A model generated the notes under the pieces. It did not search any database. It was not told the origin of the DNA and was given only the letters and a program-made list of their open reading frames with translations. DNA of 64,000 nt from Parapusillimonas granuli (GTDB taxonomy: Bacteria; Pseudomonadota; Gammaproteobacteria; Burkholderiales; Burkholderiaceae_B), in contig NZ_JACCEM010000013.1 in NCBI RefSeq assembly GCF_013416525.1, forward strand, positions 30,825 to 94,824, written 5' to 3'. A program made the translations under genes and the position numbers. Below, piece after piece: positions 37,537-46,649 of the stretch (the stretch's first letter is position 1; every line of letters starts with the position of its first letter).

Positions 37537-38052
37537 ATGGACCCACAGCCCCGAAAGACCCTGCTCATCGTATGGCATTCGCGCACCGGCGCGGCGAAAC
37601 AGCTGGCCGACGCCGCCGTCGCCGGCGCGCAGGCGGCCGCCCGCGAACTCCAGGCGCAAGACGGGCTGGACGTCATGCTCCGGCATGCCGACCAGGCCCA
37701 GGCCGGCGACCTGCTCGGCGCGGACGCCATGCTGTTCTGCGGCCCTGAAAACCTGGCCGGCCTGAGCGGCGCCATGAAGGAATTCTTCGACCGCAACTAC
37801 TATGCCGTCCTGGACCGCCTGAACGGACGGCCCTACGGGCTGCTGGTCAGCGCCGGCAGCGACGGCAGCGGCGCCGTGCGCCAGGCGGAAAGAATCTGCG
37901 CCGGATGGCGCCTGCGGCCCGTGGCGCCCGCGCACATCGCCAATACCGCGGCGCAGACGCCCGAAGCCATCCTGGCGCCGAAATCCATCGGCGAACCCGA
38001 CCGGCAGGCGGCCGCGAACATGGGCGGCCTGCTGGCCGCCCTGCTGCTGTGA
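37537..38052 (+). CDS. flavodoxin-like protein (putative FMN-binding)
   Basis: The 171-aa product starts TLLIVWHSRTGAAKQLADAAVAGA, the flavodoxin/NAD(P)H-quinone-reductase phosphate-binding loop, and has ADAMLFCGPENLAGLSGAMKEFFDR and PYGLLVSAGSDGSGA, which fit the second and third flavin loops. It is divergent from relA with an 89-bp shared upstream region. The electron partner is unknown. I do not recognise a specific named family. Confidence 0.75.
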   Translation: MDPQPRKTLLIVWHSRTGAAKQLADAAVAGAQAAARELQAQDGLDVMLRHADQAQAGDLLGADAMLFCGPENLAGLSGAMKEFFDRNYYAVLDRLNGRPYGLLVSAGSDGSGAVRQAERICAGWRLRPVAPAHIANTAAQTPEAILAPKSIGEPDRQAAANMGGLLAALLL

Positions 38053-38067
38053 CGGCGGCGCAGGCCC

Positions 38068-38421
38068 TTAGCGCAGGGCCGCGGTGACGACGATTTCGAC
38101 CTTGTAGTCGGGATTGGCGAGCCGCGCTTCGACGGTGGCCCGGGGCGGCGCGTTGCCCGGCGCGACCCAGGCGTCCCAGGCTTTGTTCATGCCGTCGAAT
38201 TCCTTCATGTTGGCGATGAAGATCTGGGCCATCAGGATGCGGGACTTGTCGGTGCCCGCCGTGGCGAGCAGGCGGTCTATCGTGGCCAGCACCTGCGCGG
38301 TCTGGCCTTGTATGTCAAGCGATGCATCGTCGGGGACCTGGCCCGCCAGATAGGCGACGCCATTGTAGATGGCCATGTCCGACAGGCGTTTTTCAACGTT
38401 GACGCGTTCCACTTCGCTCAT
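38068..38421 (-). CDS. RidA/YjgF family protein
   Basis: The 117-aa product has the Rid pattern: YNGVAYLAGQVPDD at about 19-32, GQTAQVLATIDRLLATAGTDKSRILMAQIFI, and the C-terminal PPRATVEARLANPDYKVEIVVTA with the conserved arginine that binds the imine carboxylate. Canonical RidA hydrolyses reactive enamines and imines from PLP enzymes; this one looks more like the YjgH-type or Rid4-7 branch, for which activity is less clear. It lies between pncB and the flavodoxin-like gene. Confidence 0.88.
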   Translation of the reverse strand: MSEVERVNVEKRLSDMAIYNGVAYLAGQVPDDASLDIQGQTAQVLATIDRLLATAGTDKSRILMAQIFIANMKEFDGMNKAWDAWVAPGNAPPRATVEARLANPDYKVEIVVTAALR

Positions 38422-38456
38422 GAGAAGACTCCAAAAACAAGCAAATATAGCAGACC

Positions 38457-39632
38457 TCAGGCCGGAGGCAACTGGAAGACCTGACGCAGGTAGGCCAGGT
38501 AGGCCGGATCGTCGCACATGGTCTTTTCGGGGGCGTCCGATACTTTCGCGACCGGCTGGCCGTTGCAGCGGACCATCTTCATCACGATCTGCAGGGGCTC
38601 GTGGCCCAGGTCGTTGGTGAGATTGGTGCCGATGCCGAAGGAAATCTTGCAGCGCCCCGCGAAATGCTTGGCAAGCTCGATGGCGCGCGGGATGGTCAGG
38701 GCGTCGGAGAACACCAGGATCTTGGTGCGCGGGTCGGTGCGGTTGCGGGCATAGTGCTCCAGCAGGCGCTCGCCCCATACGAAGGGGTCGCCGGAATCAT
38801 GGCGCGCCCCGTCGAACAGCTTGCAGAAATACATGTCGAAGTCGCGCAGGAAGGCGTCCATGCCGTAGACGTCGGACAGCGCGATGCCCAGGTCGCCGCG
38901 GTATTCCTTGGCCCAGACCTCCAGCGCAAACACCTGCGAATCGCGCAGGCGCGGCCCGAGCGCCTGGCAGGCCTGCAGGTATTCGTGCGCCATGGTGCCC
39001 AGCGGGGTGACGTTGTGCTTCATGGCCAGCTCCACGTTGCTGGTGCCGGCGAAATGGACGCCCATCTGGTTCTTCATGGTGGTCACGACCTCATCGTGCC
39101 AGACCTTCGAAAAGCGCCGGCGCGTGCCGTATTCCGCGACGCGGAAGTCCGCCAGCGCGGGGTCGTCGATGACCAGGCGCATTTTTTCCTGGAGCCGCTT
39201 GCGGCCTTCTTCCCAGCCCGGCTCGCGGCAGACGTTGCGGAAATACACTTCGTTCACGATCGCCAGCACGGGAATCTCGAACAATATGGTGTGCAGCCAC
39301 GGCCCCTTCACGCTGATGTCGATTTCGCCCGGCACCTTGCTTTCGGTGATGCTGATGCATTTTTCGGGAAGGTGGAACAGCCCCAGGAAATCGACGAAAT
39401 CGCTTTTGATGAAGCGCAGCGAGCGCAGGTACTGGAGCTCGGGCTCGGTGAAGCGCAGCTGGCACAGCTGGTGCACTTCCTCGCGGATTTCGTCCAGGTA
39501 GGCCGCCAGGTTGATGTTGGGCGTGCGGCACTTGTAGCGGTATTCGACCTGCGCGGCGGGGAAATGGTGCAGCACCACCTGCATCATGGTGAACTTGTAC
39601 AGGTCGGTGTCGAGTAATGAAGTAATTATCAT
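38457..39632 (-). CDS. pncB: nicotinate phosphoribosyltransferase
   Basis: The 391-aa product starts [25 protein letters not shown] and has the catalytic-phosphohistidine region [18 protein letters not shown] and the substrate site [20 protein letters not shown]. It makes nicotinate mononucleotide in the NAD salvage pathway. It is followed at 35 bp by the Rid gene on the same strand and is divergent from fdxA. Confidence 0.95.
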   Translation of the reverse strand: MIITSLLDTDLYKFTMMQVVLHHFPAAQVEYRYKCRTPNINLAAYLDEIREEVHQLCQLRFTEPELQYLRSLRFIKSDFVDFLGLFHLPEKCISITESKVPGEIDISVKGPWLHTILFEIPVLAIVNEVYFRNVCREPGWEEGRKRLQEKMRLVIDDPALADFRVAEYGTRRRFSKVWHDEVVTTMKNQMGVHFAGTSNVELAMKHNVTPLGTMAHEYLQACQALGPRLRDSQVFALEVWAKEYRGDLGIALSDVYGMDAFLRDFDMYFCKLFDGARHDSGDPFVWGERLLEHYARNRTDPRTKILVFSDALTIPRAIELAKHFAGRCKISFGIGTNLTNDLGHEPLQIVMKMVRCNGQPVAKVSDAPEKTMCDDPAYLAYLRQVFQLPPA

Positions 39633-39794
39633 GGGGTCGGGCGAAAGTTTTGCTTACCATAGCACAGGGCGACCGCCCTGCCTCCTATGCAGACGACATC
39701 ATAGTGGCAAAGACCTGCTTTGCCGACAGGTCAATCCCGGCTCGCCCGCGGTTATTGGGTAAAATCAAGGCCATCTGATGTTGGAGCTTTTGAC

Positions 39795-40118
39795 ATGACA
39801 CACGTTGTCACCGAAAACTGTATCAAGTGCAAGTTCACCGACTGCGTCGACGTCTGTCCGGTGGACTGCTTCCGGGAAGGTCCCAATTTCCTGGTGATCG
39901 ATCCGGACGAATGCATCGACTGCGCCGTCTGTGTGCCGGAATGCCCCGCCAATGCCATTTTCGCGGAAGAAGACGTCCCCCAGGACCAGGTCCAGTACAT
40001 CGCCCTGAATGCGGAACTCACTCCCGAGTTCGGCCCCATCAACCGCTCCAAGCCGCCACTGCCCGACGCCGACGACTGGAACGGGGTGCCCGACAAGCTC
40101 AAGTATCTCGAAAAATAA
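39795..40118 (+). CDS. fdxA: 7Fe ferredoxin FdxA
   Basis: The 107-aa product begins [20 protein letters not shown] and has two cluster motifs: the first with cysteines at 9, 12(non-standard spacing), 17, 21 and 25, and the second [12 protein letters not shown]. This is the [3Fe-4S][4Fe-4S] type, ending in the long helical tail [22 protein letters not shown]. It carries electrons at low potential; the partner is not known. The ATG matches the family start; the frame is open 25 codons upstream. Confidence 0.95.
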   Translation: MTHVVTENCIKCKFTDCVDVCPVDCFREGPNFLVIDPDECIDCAVCVPECPANAIFAEEDVPQDQVQYIALNAELTPEFGPINRSKPPLPDADDWNGVPDKLKYLEK

Positions 40119-40148
40119 CAATAAAACAACACAATCGGCAGCTCTGCC

Positions 40149-40171
40149 CCAGGAAGCGTGCAAATTCCTGG
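40149..40171 (+). terminator. weak stem-loop between fdxA and phaZ
   Basis: CCAGGAA (40149-40155) pairs with TTCCTGG (40165-40171) around 9 nt, 30 bp after the fdxA stop. There is no proper U tract, so termination is only possible, not clear. Confidence 0.3.
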
Positions 40172-40257
40172 TTAGCTCTTATTGGTAATCCGCCGCAATT
40201 GTGATTAGCTTATAACCATGCTCACAAAAATAATACCTTTATAAGGCCGTACCCCCC

Positions 40258-41484
40258 ATGCTGTATGATTTGCACGAACTCAAACGGGCTTTCCTGACTC
40301 CTTTGGCGGCGTTCACCAGCTCAGGCAGCCAGCTTTTCTCCCACCCCTACAGCCCTTTCAGCTATACGCCGGTGTCCCGGCAGATGGCGGCAACCTACGA
40401 ACTGGTCCATCGCCTGGGCAAGGACTACGAAAAGCCCGCCTGGGGGCTGGAAAGCGCCGAACGCGACGGCTGCGCAATCGCCATCCGCAAGGAAATCGCG
40501 CTGAGCAAGCCTTTTTGCAACCTGATCCGCTTCCAGCGCGACGGCGCGGCCGGCCTGGAACAGGATCCCCGCGTGCTGCTGGTCGCGCCGCTGTCGGGCC
40601 ACCATGCCACGCTGCTGCGCGACACCGTCCGCGCCCTGCTGCCCCACCACGACGTCTACGTGACCGACTGGCTGGACGCCCGCATGGTGCCCCTGGACGC
40701 CGGGCCGTTCCACCTGAACGACTACGTGCGCTACGTGCAGGACTTCCTGCGCCACCTGGGCCCGCAAACCCATGTCATTGCCGTGTGCCAGCCCACCGTG
40801 CCCGTGCTGGCGGCGGTGTCGCTCATGGCTTCGAACGACGACCCCTGTCAGCCGCTCAGCATGATCATGATGGGCGGCCCCATCGACACCCGGCAATCGC
40901 CCACCCAGGTCAACCGCCTTGCCACCACCAAGTCCTACAACTGGTTCGAGAACAACCTGATCCACCGCGTGCCCGCCCGCTATCCGGGCGCCGGCCGGCA
41001 CGTCTACCCCGGTTTCCTGCAGCACACCGGCTTCATGGCCATGAACCCCGACCGGCACCTGCGCTCGCACTACGATTTCTACATGGACCTGCTCAAGGGC
41101 AGCGACCACGACGCCGAAGCCCACCGGCGCTTCTACGACGAATACAACGCCGTGCTGGACATGCCGGCCGAGTTCTACCTGGACACCATCAAGGTCGTCT
41201 TCCAGGAACACCAGCTGCCCCTGGGCAGCTGGGTCATCGACGGCCGGAAAGTCGATCCCTCGGCTATCCGGCGCACCGCGCTGCTGACCATCGAGGGCGA
41301 ACTCGACGACATTTCCGGCCAGGGCCAAACGCAGGCGGCGCAAACGCTGTGCAGCGGCATACCCGCCGAGCGCAAGCTGCACTACACCGCCATGGGCTGC
41401 GGCCACTACGGCATTTTTTCCGGCCGGCGCTGGCGCAACATCATCTGTCCTAAAATAGCGCAATTCATACGCGACATGGCGTAG
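40258..41484 (+). CDS. phaZ: intracellular poly(3-hydroxybutyrate) depolymerase
   Basis: The 408-aa product starts [19 protein letters not shown] and carries the i-nPHB depolymerase features: [39 protein letters not shown], and a nucleophile cysteine in [13 protein letters not shown] (Cys177) in place of a lipase serine. The aspartate is in [11 protein letters not shown] and the histidine in [15 protein letters not shown]. It mobilises stored PHB granules. It is followed by an intrinsic terminator. Confidence 0.94.
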   Translation: MLYDLHELKRAFLTPLAAFTSSGSQLFSHPYSPFSYTPVSRQMAATYELVHRLGKDYEKPAWGLESAERDGCAIAIRKEIALSKPFCNLIRFQRDGAAGLEQDPRVLLVAPLSGHHATLLRDTVRALLPHHDVYVTDWLDARMVPLDAGPFHLNDYVRYVQDFLRHLGPQTHVIAVCQPTVPVLAAVSLMASNDDPCQPLSMIMMGGPIDTRQSPTQVNRLATTKSYNWFENNLIHRVPARYPGAGRHVYPGFLQHTGFMAMNPDRHLRSHYDFYMDLLKGSDHDAEAHRRFYDEYNAVLDMPAEFYLDTIKVVFQEHQLPLGSWVIDGRKVDPSAIRRTALLTIEGELDDISGQGQTQAAQTLCSGIPAERKLHYTAMGCGHYGIFSGRRWRNIICPKIAQFIRDMA

Positions 41485-41508
41485 CAGCACTACGCCGCGG
41501 TGCATTCC

Positions 41509-41531
41509 AGGGGCCCGCGCGGCCCCTTTTT
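41509..41531 (+). terminator. rho-independent terminator after phaZ
   Basis: AGGGGCC (41509-41515) pairs with GGCCCCT (41521-41527) with a 5-nt loop, and a run of five T ends at 41531. It ends only five bases before the rsxB ATG. Confidence 0.85.
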
Positions 41532-41536
41532 CACTC

Positions 41537-42184
41537 ATGCCAGCCTCCACACTCATCGAGCGCATCGACGCCGCGCTGCCCCAGACCCAATGCACCAAGT
41601 GCGGCTACGACGGCTGCCTGCCCTACGCGCGCGCACTGGCGACGGAAGGGGAAGCCGTCAACCGCTGCCCGCCCGGGGGCCAGGCGGGCGTGCGCCTGCT
41701 TGCCGAGATCCTGCAAACGCCCGAGCTTCCCCTGGACCCGGAGTGCGGGGAGCATCTGCCGCTGCGCGTCGCCGTCATCGACGAAGCCCACTGCATAGGC
41801 TGCACGCTCTGCATACAGGCCTGTCCGGTGGACGCCATCGTGGGCGCGAACAAGCTCATGCACACCGTGCTGGCGGACCGCTGCACCGGCTGCGACCTGT
41901 GTGTGGCGCCATGTCCGGTGGACTGCATCGACATGGTTCCCGCGGGCCGCGACTGGACGCCCGACGACGCCGCCCGCGCCCGCGAACACCACCAGGGGCG
42001 CCAGCAGCGGCTGAGCGGCCGGCACCATGAATCCTTGGCGCCGGCGGCGCGGACGCTGGCCAACAAAGCCCCCGTGGCCATGGGCATGGACGCCGACCCG
42101 GCGCTGAAACACAAAATCATTGCCGACGCGCTGGCCAAGGCCCGCGCGCGGCGCGGTAAACATGAACCAAGCCAAGCGAACTGA
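41537..42184 (+). CDS. rsxB: RsxB/RnfB-type iron-sulfur protein
   Basis: The 215-aa product has the Fe-S domain ([21 protein letters not shown], with a further cysteine in RCPPGG) and two 4Fe-4S ferredoxin motifs ([12 protein letters not shown] and [12 protein letters not shown]). The N-terminal membrane helix of gammaproteobacterial RsxB is absent, and no rsxA/C/D/G/E genes are nearby, so it is a soluble stand-alone member. It overlaps nth by 23 bp. No Shine-Dalgarno is visible, as the phaZ terminator sits directly before the ATG. Confidence 0.9.
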   Translation: MPASTLIERIDAALPQTQCTKCGYDGCLPYARALATEGEAVNRCPPGGQAGVRLLAEILQTPELPLDPECGEHLPLRVAVIDEAHCIGCTLCIQACPVDAIVGANKLMHTVLADRCTGCDLCVAPCPVDCIDMVPAGRDWTPDDAARAREHHQGRQQRLSGRHHESLAPAARTLANKAPVAMGMDADPALKHKIIADALAKARARRGKHEPSQAN

Positions 42185-42794
42185 AATCTTCACCCGGCTG
42201 CGCGCCGCCAATCCCAAGCCGACGACCGAGCTCGAATACGCCAGCACCTTCCAGCTGCTGATCGCCGTCATTCTTTCGGCGCAGGCGACCGACCGCTCCG
42301 TCAACCTGGCCACGCGCAAGTTCTTTCCGGAGCACGGCACGCCGCAAGGGCTGCTGGCGCTCGGCGAGGAAGGGCTGGGCGAATACATAAAAACCATCGG
42401 CCTCTACAGGACCAAGGCGAAGAACGTGATCAACACCTGCCGCATCCTGATCGAACGGCACGGCGGGCAGGTGCCCGAAGACCGCGAGGCGCTGGAAGCC
42501 TTGCCCGGCGTGGGCCGCAAGACGGCGAACGTGGTGCTCAACACGGCTTTCGGGCACCCCACGATCGCCGTCGACACGCATATCTTCCGGGTGGCCAACC
42601 GCACCGGCATCGCCCCCGGGAAGACCGTGATCGAAGTCGAGAGAAAGCTGGAGAAAGTCGTCCCGAAGGAATTCCTGCACGACGCCCACCACTGGCTGAT
42701 CCTGCACGGGCGCTATGTCTGCGTGGCGCGCACGCCCAAGTGCCCGCAATGCGGCATCGAAGACCTTTGCGAATACAAGCAGAAGACGCGTTAA
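42162..42794 (+). CDS. nth: endonuclease III
   Basis: The 210-aa base-excision glycosylase/AP lyase has the helix-hairpin-helix [13 protein letters not shown] with the catalytic lysine (about 120), the catalytic aspartate in [13 protein letters not shown] (about 138), and the C-terminal 4Fe-4S loop [19 protein letters not shown]. It removes oxidised pyrimidines. The ATG at 42162 matches the family start. The rsxB-nth association is also seen in E. coli. Confidence 0.96.
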   Translation: MNQAKRTEIFTRLRAANPKPTTELEYASTFQLLIAVILSAQATDRSVNLATRKFFPEHGTPQGLLALGEEGLGEYIKTIGLYRTKAKNVINTCRILIERHGGQVPEDREALEALPGVGRKTANVVLNTAFGHPTIAVDTHIFRVANRTGIAPGKTVIEVERKLEKVVPKEFLHDAHHWLILHGRYVCVARTPKCPQCGIEDLCEYKQKTR

Positions 42795-42895
42795 GGGTTT
42801 TCCACATCCTATGTAAAACCCGCATGGTGTTTTGCTACGCCAACTCTCATACTTTTTCCAGCCCTGAACATCAAAAAAACCGCTAGCGGGTTGGT

Positions 42896-43666
42896 ATGAG
42901 CGATTACATTCTGGAAACAAAAAACCTGGTCAAGGAGTTCCGCGGTTTCGTCGCCGTCAACAACGTCAGCCTGCAGGTGGAACGCGGCAGCATCCACGCC
43001 CTCATCGGCCCGAACGGCGCGGGCAAGACCACATGCTTCAATCTGCTGACCAAATTCCTGGCGCCCACTTCGGGCAAGATCTATTTCGCCGGCAAAGAGA
43101 TCACCCGCGAAAAGCCCGCGCAGATCGCGCGCCGCGGCATCATCCGCTCGTTCCAGATCTCCGCCGTCTTCCCCCAGCTCACCGTCCTTGAGAACGTGCG
43201 CATCGGGCTGCAGCGCGCCACCGGCATGTCCTACCACTTCTGGCGCAGCCACAAGGTGCTCGACCGCCTGAACGATTCCGCCCGCGCCCTGCTCGGCCAG
43301 GTCGACCTGGCCGACTTCGCCGACGAGCGCACGGTCAATCTTCCCTACGGCCGCAAACGCGCGCTGGAAATCGCCACCACGCTGGCCATGGAGCCCGAAC
43401 TGATGCTGCTCGACGAACCCACGCAAGGCATGGGCCACGAAGACGTCAGCCGGGTGACCCAGCTCATCAAGAAGGTCAGCGCGGGGCGCACCATACTCAT
43501 GGTCGAGCACAACATGAACGTCGTCTCCCAGATCGCCGACAAGATCACCGTGCTGGCCCGCGGGTCCGTGCTGGCCGAAGGACCCTACCAAGAAGTCTCA
43601 CGCAACGCCGCGGTCATGGAAGCCTACATGGGAACGACCAGCGGCGAACTCGAAGGGGCCCACTGA
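42896..43666 (+). CDS. livG: branched-chain-type ABC transporter ATPase LivG
   Basis: The 256-aa ATPase has Walker A GPNGAGKTT, the Q-loop segment RSFQISAVFPQLTVLENVRIGL, a LivG-type signature LPYGRKRALEIATTL and Walker B LMLLDEPTQGMG. It powers import by the HAAT family system encoded by the next four genes. It ends one base into livF. A GGGTTTT/AAAACCC inverted repeat (42795-42821) lies between nth and this gene. Confidence 0.9.
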   Translation: MSDYILETKNLVKEFRGFVAVNNVSLQVERGSIHALIGPNGAGKTTCFNLLTKFLAPTSGKIYFAGKEITREKPAQIARRGIIRSFQISAVFPQLTVLENVRIGLQRATGMSYHFWRSHKVLDRLNDSARALLGQVDLADFADERTVNLPYGRKRALEIATTLAMEPELMLLDEPTQGMGHEDVSRVTQLIKKVSAGRTILMVEHNMNVVSQIADKITVLARGSVLAEGPYQEVSRNAAVMEAYMGTTSGELEGAH

Positions 43667-44379
43667 TGAACGAACCGGCACTCGAAATCTCCAACCTGCA
43701 TGCCTGGTACGGCGAATCCCACGTGCTGCACGGCGTGGACATGAAAGTGGAAAAAGGCCAGGTCGTCACTCTGCTCGGGCGCAACGGGTCGGGCCGCAGC
43801 ACCACGCTGCGCGCCATTCTCGGCCTGACGGGCACGCGCAAGGGCTCCATCCGCATACAGGGCACCGAGTCCATCAACCTGCCCACCTACCGCATCGCCC
43901 ACCTGGGCATAGGCTATTGCCCCGAAGAGCGCGGCATATTCGCGGGGCTGTCCTGCGAAGAGAACCTGCTGCTGCCGCCGTTCATCGGCGACACGCTGGG
44001 CGGCGGCATGTCGCTCGCCGAAATCTACGAAATGTTTCCCAACCTCAAAGAGCGCAAGCACTCTCCGGGCACCCGCCTGTCGGGCGGCGAACAGCAGATG
44101 CTGGCGGTGGCCCGCATCCTGCGCACCGGCGCCAACCTGCTGCTGCTCGATGAAATCTCCGAAGGCCTCGCTCCCGTCATCGTGCAGGCCCTCGCGCGCA
44201 TGATCACCACGCTCAAGGAAAAGGGCTACACCATCGTGATGGTGGAACAGAACTTCCGCTTCGCCGCGCCCCTGGCCGACCATTTCTACGTCATGGAACA
44301 CGGCCAGATCGTCGAACAATTCAATGCCAGCGAGCTGCAATCCAAACAGGATGCGCTCACCACCCTGCTGGGCGTCTAG
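43666..44379 (+). CDS. livF: branched-chain-type ABC transporter ATPase LivF with variant Walker A
   Basis: The 237-aa product has Q-loop, signature LSGGEQQMLAVARI and Walker B NLLLLDEISEGLAP, but the P-loop reads GRNGSGRSTT: the invariant lysine is an arginine (Arg44, codon CGC at 43795). The frame is otherwise perfect. I vaguely recall the same substitution in other Burkholderiales LivF proteins, so it may be a subfamily trait; alternatively this nucleotide-binding site hydrolyses poorly. It overlaps livG by one base; the substrate-binding protein gene follows at 65 bp. Confidence 0.85.
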   Translation: MNEPALEISNLHAWYGESHVLHGVDMKVEKGQVVTLLGRNGSGRSTTLRAILGLTGTRKGSIRIQGTESINLPTYRIAHLGIGYCPEERGIFAGLSCEENLLLPPFIGDTLGGGMSLAEIYEMFPNLKERKHSPGTRLSGGEQQMLAVARILRTGANLLLLDEISEGLAPVIVQALARMITTLKEKGYTIVMVEQNFRFAAPLADHFYVMEHGQIVEQFNASELQSKQDALTTLLGV

Positions 44380-44444
44380 CCACGCAGGCCAGGCAAAACG
44401 ATTTCCCGGCATATCCCGCCGGTCACGACAAGGAGACTCACCCT

Positions 44445-45656
44445 ATGAAACTGCGCACCCTTACTGCGGCACTGGCCCTGGCGGGCATCGGCCTGGCCGG
44501 GCCCAGCCTGGCGGCGGGCATTTCCGACGACGTCATTCGCATCGGCTTCATCACCGACATGTCCAGCGTTTATTCGGATCTGGACGGCAAGGCGGGCGCA
44601 GACGCCATACGCATGGCCATCGCCGACGCCGGCGGCGAAATCAACGGCAAGAAGATCGAACTGCTGGTCGCCGACCACCAGAACAAGGCCGACGTCGCCT
44701 CCGCGCGGGCGCGCGAATGGTTCGACGAGCAAAAACTCGACCTGCTGGTGTCCGGCACGAACTCGGCCACGGCGCTCGCCATGGCGGCCGTCGCCGCCGA
44801 GAAAAAGAAACCCTACATCACCATAGGCGCGGGCTCGTCCAACCTGACCAACCAGCAGTGCACGCCCTATACCATCCACTATGCCTACGATACCATCGCG
44901 CTGGCGCGCGGCACCGGGTCGGCCGTCGTCAAGAACGGCGGCGATTCCTGGTTCTTCCTGACCGCCGACTATGCCTTCGGCCATTCGCTCGAACGCGACA
45001 CCGCCGAAGTCGTGAAAAAAGCGGGCGGCAAGGTGCTGGGCAACGTGCGCGCGCCGCTGGCGGTGTCGGACTTCTCTTCCTTCCTGCTCCAGGCGCAGTC
45101 CTCGGGCGCCAAGATCCTGGGCCTGGCCAACGCCGGCGGGGACTTCATCGCATCCGTCAAGGCGGCCAGCGAGTTCGGCGTGACGCAAAGCATGAAGCTC
45201 GCCGGCCTGCTGGTGTTCATCAACGACATCCATGCCCTGGGCCTGGAAGCCACGCAGGGCCTGTATCTCACCACCGGCTGGTACTGGGATCAATCCGACG
45301 CCTCCCGCAAATGGGCCGAGCGCTTCTACAAGGACCACAACCGCATGCCCTCCTTCGTGCAGGCGGCCGACTACTCCAGCGCGGCCTTCTACCTGAAGGG
45401 CGTCAAGGAAACCGGCACGGACGACGCCGACACCCTCATGAAATGGATGAAGTCCAACAAGATCAACGATATGTTCGCCACCAACGGCGTCGTGCGCGAG
45501 GACGGCCGCATGGTCTACGACATGTACCTGATGCAGGTGAAGGCGCCCAGTGAATCCAAGCGCCCCTGGGACTACTACAAGACCGTGGCGAAGCTGCCGG
45601 GCAACGAGGTCTATGCCTCGCTGGAAGAATCCACCTGCCCGCTCATCAAAAAGTAG
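44445..45656 (+). CDS. HAAT-family periplasmic substrate-binding protein
   Basis: The 403-aa product has a signal peptide (MKLRTLTAALALAGIGLAG, cleavage about after ...SLAAG) and the type I periplasmic fold: IRIGFITDMSSVYSDLDGKAG at the start of the mature protein, LLVSGTNSATALAMAAVAAEKKKPYI, and a C-terminal cysteine in ESTCPLIKK. It delivers ligand to the adjacent LivH/LivM. This subgroup is often linked to aromatic or carboxylic acids instead of leucine; the substrate cannot be told from the sequence. Confidence 0.85.
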   Translation: MKLRTLTAALALAGIGLAGPSLAAGISDDVIRIGFITDMSSVYSDLDGKAGADAIRMAIADAGGEINGKKIELLVADHQNKADVASARAREWFDEQKLDLLVSGTNSATALAMAAVAAEKKKPYITIGAGSSNLTNQQCTPYTIHYAYDTIALARGTGSAVVKNGGDSWFFLTADYAFGHSLERDTAEVVKKAGGKVLGNVRAPLAVSDFSSFLLQAQSSGAKILGLANAGGDFIASVKAASEFGVTQSMKLAGLLVFINDIHALGLEATQGLYLTTGWYWDQSDASRKWAERFYKDHNRMPSFVQAADYSSAAFYLKGVKETGTDDADTLMKWMKSNKINDMFATNGVVREDGRMVYDMYLMQVKAPSESKRPWDYYKTVAKLPGNEVYASLEESTCPLIKK

Positions 45657-45761
45657 ATCCCAGCATCAACGTTTCAGTGTCATAGGCCCCCGGCGCCGGC
45701 GCCGGGGGCCGGCGTGTCACCCCGGGCCCGCTGCGCGCCCTGCCACGGATTCAATATCAAC

Positions 45762-46649
45762 ATGACTGATTTATTCGGCATTCCCATCCAGGCTCTATTG
45801 GGGCAGCTCCTGCTGGGCCTGGTCAATGGCTCGTTCTATGCCGTGCTGTCGCTCGGCCTGGCCGTCATATTCGGCCTGCTCAACATCATCAATTTCGCGC
45901 ACGGCGCCCTGTACATGCTGGGCGCCTTCGTAGCCTGGATGGGCCTGCAGTACCTGGGCCTGAACTACTGGGTCATGCTGGCCCTGGCGCCCCTGGTGGT
46001 GGGGCTCTTCGGCATCGTCCTCGAACGCCTGCTGATCCGCCACCTGTACAAGCTGGACCACCTCTACGGCCTGCTGCTGACCTTCGGGCTGACCCTGCTC
46101 ATCGAAGGCATTTTCCGCAGCATCTACGGCGTGTCGGGCCAGCCCTATCCCACGCCCGCGCTGCTGCGCGGCGGCGTCAACCTGGGCTTCATGTACATGC
46201 CCATCTACCGCGCCTGGGTGGTGGCCGCGTCCATCCTGGTCTGCCTGGCCACCTGGTTCATGATCGAAAAAACACGCCTGGGCGCGCTGCTGCGGGCCAG
46301 CACCGAGAACCCCAAGCTGGTGGAAGCCTTCGGCGTCAACGTGCCGCTGGTCGTCACGCTGACCTACGGCTTCGGGGTCGCGCTGGCCGGCTTCGCCGGG
46401 GTGCTCGCGGCTCCCATCATGCAGGTGTCGCCGCTCATGGGTTCCAACCTGATCATCGTGGTCTTCGCCGTGGTGGTGATCGGCGGCATGGGTTCGATCA
46501 TGGGGTCCATCGTCACCGGCCTGGGGCTGGGCGTGATCGAAGGACTCACCAAGGTATTCTGGCCGGAAGCCTCGAACACCGTGGTCTTCATCATCATGGT
46601 CATCGTTCTGCTGCTGCGCCCCGCGGGCCTATTTGGGAAAGAAAAATGA
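45762..46649 (+). CDS. livH: branched-chain-type ABC transporter permease LivH
   Basis: The 295-aa product has about eight membrane helices and the LivH pattern: GQLLLGLVNGSFYAVLSLGLAVIFGLLNIINFAHGALYMLGA at the N-terminus (spaced), and GVALAGFAGVLAAPIM. The ATG at 45762 is preferred as the family start; the frame is open 16 codons upstream. It overlaps livM by 4 nt (ATGA). Confidence 0.92.
   Translation: MTDLFGIPIQALLGQLLLGLVNGSFYAVLSLGLAVIFGLLNIINFAHGALYMLGAFVAWMGLQYLGLNYWVMLALAPLVVGLFGIVLERLLIRHLYKLDHLYGLLLTFGLTLLIEGIFRSIYGVSGQPYPTPALLRGGVNLGFMYMPIYRAWVVAASILVCLATWFMIEKTRLGALLRASTENPKLVEAFGVNVPLVVTLTYGFGVALAGFAGVLAAPIMQVSPLMGSNLIIVVFAVVVIGGMGSIMGSIVTGLGLGVIEGLTKVFWPEASNTVVFIIMVIVLLLRPAGLFGKEK

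Noticed and set aside
35213..37765. Open frame of about 850 codons antisense to relA
   Set aside because: Shadow of relA; it would also overlap the flavodoxin-like gene in a wrong frame.
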